Below, piece after piece: positions 1 through 10,100 of a stretch of 64,000 bases of DNA. Source of the DNA: Phaseolus vulgaris (lineage: Eukaryota > Streptophyta > Magnoliopsida > Fabales > Fabaceae); NCBI RefSeq assembly GCF_000499845.2, contig NC_023759.2, positions 50,628,172 to 50,692,171 of the forward strand. The letters are read 5' to 3'. The notes beneath the pieces were generated by a model. The model was not told the DNA's origin, did not search any database, and saw only the letters and a list, made by a program, of their open reading frames with translations. Position numbers and translations under genes: made by a program. The stretch's first letter is position 1; every line of letters starts with the position of its first letter.

Positions 1-1554
1 TCAAAAACCACTAGTGAAAGAAGAAAAGAAAAAGTTTAAAGAAGAAGAGAAACTAAACCAAATAAGAATAAAGAAAATGTTAGATTAATTAATTCATCGT
101 TTTCCTTTTATGTGTTATTTTTTGTTTTTCAACTTCGACTCATACAAATTATACAAATTAAAATATGCGGATACACATGCATGACATTGTCTGTGTTTCC
201 GCTAGTAATAAATGATAAATTTAATTATCTTACTTTTATATAATAAATAAAATCACATAAAGTAAAAGACATATGATAATGTGAAGTTGGTTTCCAAGTA
301 AAATAAAGATACACCTAAAACTAAATAAGTAATCATCAACTTAATGATTATTTTTTCACTGAGAGTTTTATGTCAAAATGTGAAATTTCAAATACGTCTT
401 CTAAATTATTATTTTTTATCATTATTTGATATAGTAATTGTTTTGATAAACTAATTAACTAGTGTATTGCTCAATCATTCATATATACTACTATGTTATT
501 CAAACAATTTGCATATAACATAATCTTCCCATTAATACTATTTAAGTAAATCAAATGAGACATACCATGTTAGCTAATAACATTATATTATCAACTAAGC
601 AAAGATAATCCTAAAATCACAATTAGCAAGTATTTGAGTCTTCTAAAAAAATCTTATAAGTAACACTTTTTGAGTATTTCTTGAGTATTGAATATACTTA
701 GATGTTCTTTGAATTAATGATTATTAAAGAAAAGATTCATCTACTCCACATAATGAATTTAGGCTTATTGGTAGGTGTAAATTGGATAAAGGAAGAAAAC
801 ACATTTTTGTTAAGTATTCAAAAGAGAAGTTAACTTCCTTGGAGTTTGACATTACATATATATTTAGAAATAAAATATGGGTTAACTTTCTAATTAATTT
901 CTTAGCCCCACTAATAAATGTTGTTACAAATTTTAGATTAACCTTTTGATTCATATGTTAATAAACAATAAAAAACACACTAAAATACTATATCCATCTT
1001 TCATGTATCAAAATTGTTGACAAAAAATTAGTCTAGATATAGACACAAGAGTCTTCAAATTGTTGAATTTTTAAGGTTAAAGAAATATTTGTTATTCTTC
1101 TATTTTATATGGTTTAGATATAAAATAGATCTTGTATATTATTTTATATTAAATGTCTACTTTTATACAAATAAAAAATACATAAATTTTGTATAAAAAA
1201 TTATAAAAACTCTTGAAATTCACAGGATTTTTAATCTGATAAACCAGTAAACTTTAATGCTGTGTCAACTAGTATAAATTTTCATAATAAATTGTTAATC
1301 TATGATGCAAGTGGAGGTGAAAAATATTTTAGGTTAAACAGCTGGCTCTACCAACCCACATGGTGTCAGAAGTTAACCAGAAAGATATCAAATCAAATAT
1401 TCAAAATATAACTAAATTAACTAAACAGAGCTAGTTGGGAGCAGGTTAACTTCCAAAAGTAAAATTCAAGTAAGAAAAAATAATTAATTCATTGGGGTCC
1501 TCATTATCACCCACAATTCTACATAGATTTTGTTACATAGGAACAGAAAGAAAC
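1..1554. other. AT-rich spacer, no gene seen
   Basis: No reading frame here resembles a known protein and no exon signals line up. The stretch is AT-rich sequence downstream of the reductase gene, with no recognisable repeat boundary or RNA gene. Confidence 0.6.
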
Positions 1555-3815
1555 TTAGTAATTTGTACTAGAATCTTGGTTTATGATGTTTGGTTCTTCA
1601 GAATCAGATGCAGCTGATAATGTTTTTTTAGTGTTGTTGGAGTCCTTGGAGAATCCTCTTGCGCGAAAATAAAGAAAATAGTTTAACATGTAGGAATCCA
1701 TAAGTGCATGAGGAATTGCCCTTATGAGAAACCCTTGCACAGAATGAAGAAAATATGGTTCAACTAGTTTTTCGTAGCCAATCCACCTTGTGCATGTTTT
1801 GCTGTACAATTCTGGTGTTGGCACAAAAACTGATCTCTTCATTTTGGTCATCTTTGTTGACACAAATAATGGAACCTGCATGACCACATAAAAAACTATT
1901 ACAAAGAGATGTATTGTTATATGATATCTGTAATTGTATTATGTTCTAATTCTTACATTACATGTATATACTATTCGTCTAATTTAATTTTACCATTCAA
2001 AACTATAGTGTAAAACAAATTAAAAAGATGTAAGTATAGAAACTAAAATGAGCTGAACAATGTGTTTCAGTGTGCCTAATATAGTCTCGGGTCAATATCA
2101 ATAACAATTTATATGCACTTCTTTTAATTTTGAAAGTGTTTTTTAAGAACAAAACCGTGATGAAGTTTCAAGTTCTAAAGCAAAAAATACTTTAGATGCG
2201 GTGATTGATGCTAATAATGTCATTTCAACAAATTGTTCTGATATGTCCAATATCAATGAGAGTTTTTATGTACATTTATTCCTTTAACCTTTTAAAGTGT
2301 TTTTTAAGAACAAAACCGTGATGAAGCTTCAAGTTCTAAAGAAGACAATACTTTATGCAGTAATTAACTCTAGTGATATCATTTTAACGGATTGTTCCTA
2401 TATGTACAATAGCCTCACATCACTTAAGAGTCAAGACCAAGATTGAAACTCAAAACAAAATGTATGTTATGAATTGAAAGAAATAGTTTTTAGTATGCAA
2501 GAACTAAGGTACCCTTTCTAAAGTTTCTCCTACTAGTCTATGAACACAATACTCAACTATACATGAGGATAAATTACTTTTTTATGCCTTTGTCTCAAAT
2601 AAATGGCTCTGTGTTTACCATCTTCTAAAAAAAGAAAAAAAGACACCTGTGTGAAGTGTTTTCCACAAGTAATTAATGGATGCTATTTGTAGTGAATGAT
2701 GATACTCCATAACCAAACAATATCAGAACCTTAAAAGGGTATGAATTCCTGCAATATCCAACAATTTCAAACAAAAAGTGAAGAGAAGATGCAAAAGAGA
2801 ACCACCTGACATTGGATATCAATTCCTTGATGCTTATACTCCAAACTGATGCATCTGGAGAACATGTCAAGGTATCTGAAAAAATAGCAAGTTCATCTCA
2901 GATCTGGATTCACAAATTTTCTTTCAACTAAAATTAAAATAACAACTGGCCAATGAAAACATCTCTGGTTTAAACATCAACATTTTCTTTTTACTTTTAA
3001 AGTGAGATTTCCTAAAAAATGCAACATCCTTCAAACAAAGAACATTACCTAAAAAATGCAACATCCTTCAAACAAAGAACATTTCCTAAAAATGCAAGAT
3101 CCTACAAACAAACAAATAACATTTCCCACCTAGCAAAGCTAGCATGTGTTTGATACATGGAGTTGAACAAATGGAACAAACTTAACCATGGATGAACTTA
3201 CCCTTTTGTAGCAGCATAGAGAGTGACAAGAGGGTATGAAGGAAGCACCACAGTGGAACCAGAACCAATGTTCACTATTGCACCCTTTTTCTTCTTGATC
3301 ATGGATGGAATCACAGCCTTGGTGATCCAAGTTGGTGCCTCCACATTCACTTTCACAATGGCATTCATAAGCTCCAAATCAACCTCATGAAAGAATCTTG
3401 CAAAAGGGTAAGCCAAGCCAGCACCATTAACAAGCAAACCTACATCCAAACCCTCTATTGCTTCCTCTATTCTCTTGGCTATTTCCTCTCCTCCAACTTT
3501 CTGCAAATCTATGACCACAAACTTCACCTCAACACCATGTCTCTCTCTTATTCCCTTCAATGTTGCCTCAAGTTTCAGAGGGTTTCGACCAACCAAGACA
3601 AGGTTGAGTCCCTTGGATGCCAATTCAAAGGCCATGGCTTTGCCAATTCCATCAGTGGATCCAGTGACTATAGCCCATGAACCATATTCTTTGAGGTTCT
3701 TTGGTGGCCTCAAGAACATCACCCACACCCACTTGAGAAAATGGACAAGGGCTTTGCACACACAAATGAACCCTATGGTGCTTGTTGCCACAAGAAACCT
3801 ATCCAACCCCTCCAT
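1555..3815 (-). CDS. KCR1: Very-long-chain 3-oxoacyl-CoA reductase (KCR1-like)
   Basis: Three coding exons, 3202-3815, 2806-2875 and 1555-1875, join in frame with GT-AG introns and give 334 aa. The family reduces 3-ketoacyl-CoA with NADPH in the ER fatty-acid elongase complex, supplying waxes, sphingolipids and suberin. Visible signatures are an N-terminal hydrophobic segment (about residues 10-32), the Rossmann motif TGSTDGIG at 51-58, an NxGxG-type NGAG, a serine-rich IGSGS strand, and the short-chain dehydrogenase YAATK (Tyr200, Lys204) lying at the exon 1 boundary. The ATG at 3815 was chosen because the N-terminus then matches the family; an in-frame ATG 24 nt upstream is less likely. The C-terminal tail is Ser/Asp/Asn-rich and has no evident lysine ER-retrieval motif. 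Plants often have a second divergent KCR, so KCR1 versus KCR2 is not settled. Confidence 0.92.
2085..2445. repeat. Dispersed repeat family C, two partial units in tandem (KCR intron)
   Basis: A segment containing TTTTTTAAGAACAAAACCGTG starts near 2140 and recurs about 157 bp later near 2297, followed each time by related sequence. The same family (a block like 'agtctcacatcact', then 'ttttaaggacaaaaccgt') is found near 37650-38010 and 57000-57265. It resembles an LTR-type repeat I know from legumes, but no complete termini are visible. It lies in the second intron of the reductase gene. Confidence 0.5.
3012..3117. repeat. Minisatellite of about 36 bp, three units, in KCR intron 1
   Basis: The phrase 'cctaaaaaatgcaacatcc' followed by 'ttcaaacaaagaacatt' occurs twice nearly unchanged and a third time in diverged form, giving about three head-to-tail units. 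Confidence 0.75.
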
Positions 3816-4144
3816 TTTCTTGCAACCAAATTGCAACAAAGCTCGTGACTTTCCAAGACTTCAATCGTATAACAATCAGAAATGGAGAGAGAAACTGTGC
3901 AATTAAATGTTTTAGCAACCTTCATCTACATGGCTTTTGTGATTTGTTCTAAATTATTTACACAAATAAAATATTTTCTGTGAAATACCAACTTCCTTAA
4001 CCTAAGGCTGATTCTCAGTGCACCATATCAGTTCAAATTCACACCCAAGTTCAATAGTATAACAATATGAAAGTGTTTTGTTCTTAATGATTTAAAAATG
4101 TTTGTTTTTTTTAATATTTATATCCGTAATTTAAATAAAAAAGT

Positions 4145-4172
4145 TATATATATATATATATATATATATATC
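4145..4172. repeat. (TA)n microsatellite
   Basis: Uninterrupted TA dinucleotide run. Confidence 0.9.
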
Positions 4173-5008
4173 ACTTTCGAATTTTGTTATCCAATCATTT
4201 ATTTGCACAACATAATAGATATTAAAAAACAACATAACATTCTAAATATTAAAATCCGTAAGAAATGATTCATATATAAAAAAAAGTAGTATAATAATGT
4301 GTGTATTTTAAATATTATTACATATTAATATATCTAAACGTAGTGTTGAGTAATAAAAATAAGCAATATAAATAGTGTAATAATTACAATATATACCAAT
4401 ATTTAAAAAAATGTAAATAAAATAATCCTACCATCCAACGCTTCACAATAAATTGGCAATCAATAATATTGTTGTACATTTCTTTCATTTCACTAATGTC
4501 AGCTTTTATATTTCTAGTGTTCTTGATACCAAAAATTTCAATATATATATATGATATGATATAAATCAAATTCAATTAGTATTTAGAAATAAAAATAGGT
4601 TTAATAATTTATTTCATTCATACTATTTTTTATTTATTTTTCAATAAATTTCTCACTATTTTAAAAAAAAAATCTCAATTTGTCCCAACATTTCGAAATA
4701 TTTATACTCCAAATAATTTAGAATAAATAAATTAAACTGAGACTTTAAAATTAATAGGATAAAGTAAATTATTAAGTCATAAAAAATACAACATATAATT
4801 CATAAGCCAAACAAACTTGAAATAGTGTCTTAAAAATTGTTGCAAGTTATTAAAATATATTTGTCTAAATAACATGATCAAATGAGCTTTTGAATTAGTA
4901 AAATAAGATAAAAACGAGATTAAAAGTTTTTCAAACGTTATCTATGAAATCAAAGAACAACTAACATGTATGAATGGTTCTAAAGGTGGTTTTGATGGTT
5001 TCAATCCG

Positions 5009-5080
5009 TTGGGAATCTCTCCTTATTTTAATAGGAATTTAAACGGGAATCTCTCCTTATTTTAATAGGAATTTAAACGA
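5009..5080. repeat. 35-bp tandem duplication
   Basis: Two consecutive identical copies beginning 'gggaatctctccttatttt' and ending 'ggaatttaaacg'. The near-perfect identity suggests a recent local duplication. Confidence 0.85.
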
Positions 5081-5724
5081 ATGAAACTTGATAATTGATC
5101 CATTAAATATATTTAATAATAACAATTTTAAAAGTTTTAAAATTATAACTCTCTCTTAAAAATGTGATAAACATTAATTATACACTTCCTCGTAAAGTGA
5201 TAGTGATCAAGATTTATGGTAGGTAACAAGTTTGGTATGTGTAGCCTGTACCGTCTCTGTTGCACAAAGCCTAGTAAGAATAGGTGGTTAAGCTTTATGA
5301 AAAGTAACAATGATGGCATGTGTAAATTAGGTTGACTGTTATGCAGAAAAAGATATTGAAGCACATTGATCTGGCAGTGAAAAGGTGCAATGGAGGTCCT
5401 CAATCTGTTTTGGGGCATGAATTTAACAGAATAGGTAGTACGAAGAGAATTGGTGTGAATATTAGCAGTGGAAGGTGCTGGGGTAGGAAAAACAATGCCT
5501 GTAGTGTGAAACATAGCAGAGGCATGTATTGCAGACCAATTGTACCAGGCTCAACAATGCAAAATATGGAGTTATATTCAATGGAGTTGGAGGGCAACAA
5601 ATTTGTGGCTCAAAGGGAATTGTCAGGGCTAGAGGTGAAGTTTGGTTCTCTAAAGAAGTGTACTTCAAGTCTAACTGAACCGATAAACTCAACAAATTCT
5701 CATTATGATAGATTCGAAATGATT

Positions 5725-5865
5725 ATGATACTATGTTAAAAAATAGACTTTAAGCTTAACTCAATTTCATAAAACCAACTTATAAGGTGAGGTTTGCACT
5801 CACTTATATACTATGAAATGCTTTGATCTCTAGCCGATGTAAGATCTCTATCAGGTTCTATTAGT
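5725..5865 (-). mobile_element. TRIM-like LTR with degraded primer-binding site
   Basis: Read on the minus strand, this carries the family LTR body ('gatctctagccgatg', 'aaggtgaggtttgca', 'taagcttaactca' on the plus strand) and ends in TTAACAT followed by a degenerate tRNA primer site. Sequence to the left (5140-5725) may be element interior, but no retroviral-type domain is visible in it. Confidence 0.55.
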
Positions 5866-7199
5866 TTCTTAACAGAAGTGGAAATAGTTATATATATTCA
5901 TATATATATATATATTCATATTTGCATATCCAATATGCAGTATAGTGATTGCTGTGTAGAAGGATAGCTCTTTAAGTTTGTGCTTTAATGTTCTATGGTT
6001 CTCTTTTTGTAGTGCAAATGACTATTTTATTGGTTTCTGAACTGTGTTTCTGGTGGTTCATCTTGTGCCTTGCAGTGATATTTATGTCTGCTGATTAAGA
6101 AACAAGAACAATTAAGCTTATTATCTTATCTTATATTCTTTTATTTCGGATAAACATTAGATCTCAGCGACAGAATTTTTTAAAAAACAGATGTATTGAA
6201 TCTTGACACAATAAATGCTCAATATAACATGTTTTCAAGAACAAACTAATCAAAGAAAGCTATCCAATGCCATGTAGTTCAGAGAACTCTTAAATTATGT
6301 TCTCAATCTTTATTTAAAGAACAAGGGACTCTGAATTCCATGTTTGCAGTCTAGATCTTAGCAAGTTCAGAAGTGGACGAGGCAAAAATTACTCTGTTTA
6401 GTGATTATGGCTTTCACACAAGAGAATAGATAAAAAAAAAACAGAACACAACAAGAATTCAACTCGGTTCATTTCTGTCACAAACTAAAAATAACAAATA
6501 TACATCACTTTAGATAACATCTATCTGCATGAGTGATAAATTTGATAACAAATAATGCAAAACCACCTCTATTGGTAACTAAAATGAAAGATCATGGTTT
6601 AGAGATGTGCAATTAACATTTTTCTTTCATAATACTGTTGTTACAAAGTTGCACGGATATAATGAATGAGACTAACAATACAATCAATACAGGTAATTAT
6701 CATTGCATAGTGATACCTAACATGAAAGCTTTTATAAAAAAAAAAATACAAGTAATTATCAGAATGAAAGACATATCATATCATCAAGGTAGTTGTTGCA
6801 GGCTGCATACAACATTTTGATCTCTTTCGTGTACCTTGTACTCTTTAAATGCTAGATAAACACCTGGTTAAAGTATGTGGAGACTATTCAGTGTTCAAAT
6901 GAAATCAGTATAATACAAGCTACGCAGCAGGAGGTGCATGGTCCTACCCTAACTGTACAGATGTTATGTTTTATATATTGAAAATAAAAATGAAAAGGTA
7001 AAAATATACTATTACTTCTTCCTTATACCTCCCTACTCTCCACTGTTCATCTTCTATGGACAATGAACATAAATGTGATCAGAAAAAAACATATCAGTAA
7101 TTTTTAGTTTTTTTTTTCTAAAGTGAAACTAGTTCACTAGTTGGGCAAGGCATTACCAAACCAGAGAAATTGTGTAAATAAGTGGTAACAACTAGCAAG

Positions 7200-10100
7200 T
7201 CATAAGTCAGTAGTATCACTGCTACAGCCTGAGCTCTTTAGAAGATGGTCCTGGTGAAAAGGATCATCTGCACCATGCACAGAACTCAACCTAGGGGAAA
7301 AGTTCCACCCTGTCATTTGTTCCAGCTCATACTCATTAGATCTAACATTGTAGTCTTCCTGGAACTTCAGGAAGAACATTGATGACCAGTAATCTCGCGC
7401 CAGGTTCTGCACAAGTGGAATGTTTAATTTAGATGAAAAACTATGCAATGGCTTGCCTAATTTCAATGGACAAATTTAGATTCTCTTGTAACAATGTTTT
7501 TAATGTTGTCTAGATTCTTTCTTCGGTCCTTTTTATAACAACCAATGCACTGTCATTTGTTTGTTACAGAAAGAACTGAGTATTGAATGAGAGGATATAA
7601 CATCACTCAATTTTAATCAAGGGTGTCTTGTAAAATTGTGTTGAGCCTAAGGAACTTACTGTTCTCATCAACTGAATGATCTCGTTGAGTGCATTTTGGA
7701 ATAGATCATGGCGCGCTAGGTTGGAAGTAGACAAAATTTCTTGTTTGCTTCTATGAGAGATGTTCACCTCCATAGCCGCACCTGTAAAATTATATTCTAG
7801 AAAATGTTAGAGAAAGCTCCATATTTGAAGGAACAATTGCAAAACAAGTGACTTTCCCTCCTATAGCTCTTGGTATTTCAACTCATTCACTGGAACCCCT
7901 TGAATGAGACATAAGACTGTGTTAAATCAAATAATCGTGTTCAAAAAAGGATTGGGAGAAAACTGATCTTACAATTCTGAATCGATGTAAAACAGACATT
8001 GACACAGACACTGATACGACACGTAAATACGTATAATCTCTAAAATGTAGGACACGGGACACGAATCCATATATTATATGATTATGACTTATATAAATTG
8101 ACAATAAAGATTTATGTGCACAAGTATTTTTTTTTTATAGAAGAAAGATGTTTTTCATGGCTGGTTCAAAATGATTTGTTCTTTACTTTTATAATCATAA
8201 TAAAAAATTATACAATAAATTTGACTTTTTATAAAATTAATGTATTTCTCCTTTCTTAAAATTGTATTAGAACTGTGCTAGAATTGTTAGAAATCCAACA
8301 AATATTTTTTCAATTGAACATTTTACCGGTACGTGTCCTACGAGTGTCGGTGTCCAATACTTGTGTCCGACACGGACACACCATTTAAGAGGCGTGTCTG
8401 AACCTCATAGTTCTGAATATGGCAAAGACTGATCATCATGGAAACAACCAAGAGAAAGGATGAAAGAAGGAAGCCACCTGGGAACAAGAATTACAAACCT
8501 GCAACTATGTATTTCTCAATAATATGTCGTGCCATATAGATCCTTCTCACAGAGTCATCTTCAGGTATTTTACTGAGCTCATATACTTCATCAAAGAAGT
8601 GCACACTCTCCCCAGCCAAGCAACTGTATATATGTGAAAATAATATTACTTCTTTTATTTAGTTCAAAGAAAGATAAAAAAAAAGAAAAAAATAGGCATA
8701 CTTTACTTCAACTTTGATGTTTAGGTGCAAAACTTTCTGGACCTCAAGAGAAAATATCACCCATTTCATCAGAATTGCTTTTCTTAAATAAGTCATATCT
8801 TTTGAAGTCCTTAAGAGAAACTATAATTCGTACAAAAAAAGCATGTTTTACCTATCAGCAAATGCCATAAAAGACTGTCGGAATCTCTTATTCAAGAGAA
8901 GCTTATCCAATGGTTCATTGTGATCTATCCTTGAGATTGGTTCACTTTGTGCTAATACCCCACTGTCAGGTATGCCCAGAGCCTGGCTCATTGTGCGAAA
9001 TTCTCGGGTTTCTCTTCTCCTCAAGCTGATTTGTGAGAGAAGTGGTTGAGAACTTGATATTGAAAAGAAAGCCACCACAAGTATGCTAGCCTTTAAACAA
9101 AATCCATATAGAATGGAAGTAAATAAAAGTTTCACAAAGTAACACTACAAGAAAATCATCAAATAGAAATCAATTTTAGAGACAAAAAATAATTAGTTGC
9201 TATATTGACTAAATTAGATGCTATTTTAGAAACTAAAAAATTATTAGTTTCTATTATTGATAAATAGTTTCTAAATTGGTATTTAATTAGCTACCAAAGT
9301 TTTTGCTACCAAATTTAGAATCTAAATAATTAGTTATTAAAACCTTAGTAACTAATTAGATACCAATTTAGAAACTATTTATCAATAATAGAAACTAATT
9401 TAGAAACCAATAATTTGTTTAGTCTCTAAAATAATATTCAATTTAGTCAATATAACAACTAATTAATTTCAGTATCTAAAATTGGTTTCTATTTAATGAT
9501 TTTCTAGTAGTGTAATCACTTGGATTTAACTTTCAATGTACTAAAAATGTCTGAGATTTCATAGTAATGAAACATAAGAAACGGTAGGAAAGCATACCAC
9601 AACTAAAAGCATAAATCTAGAGGCAACTTGAAGCCATGAGATATTGTCATAAACTTCATTAAGTGTGTAAGCAGTAACCCAAACAGCTGCCAATATAAAT
9701 GAGCAAAAGATAAATTATAGAGACCACCAAGAAAAGCCATCCACAAAATATGCAAGCTCATATTTGATAACACTATTTTGAAAATAAATAAGCAGATATA
9801 GAACCAGGCAATGCAAAACGAATGACATGGTTTTTACCTCAGCTAGCCATGTTAATGTGATTAAAAAACTGTGGTTAATTAAGAGACTATAAAGTATGGA
9901 ATCTCTTTTCAGAAAGTGAACAATAAATTATATTTGGGGTATTTTGGTGTATTTTGATGGTTTTGTAGCTGCAGTTTGCAGTGCTTATAGCATTCCAATA
10001 CGAGCACGGTGCTAGCTGGAATAGGATGTTTGGCTTATGCAGCAAACATTATTTATCTATTGCTTCTGGAGTGTTTGTTCATCTTTTTATTCTTGGAGAT

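Larger units (their letters stand above)
3816..7199. other. Spacer between KCR and RGS1 genes
   Basis: AT-rich intergenic DNA. It holds a TA microsatellite near 4145-4172, a 35-bp direct duplication at 5009-5080, and a TRIM-like LTR block at about 5725-5865. An open reading frame at 5332-5739 (+) overlaps the LTR block and matches no family I know. I see no supported host gene. Confidence 0.55.

Noticed and set aside
5143..5514. Minus-strand frame next to a TRIM LTR as a possible gag remnant
   Set aside because: No zinc knuckle, protease or other retroelement signature; position alone is not enough.
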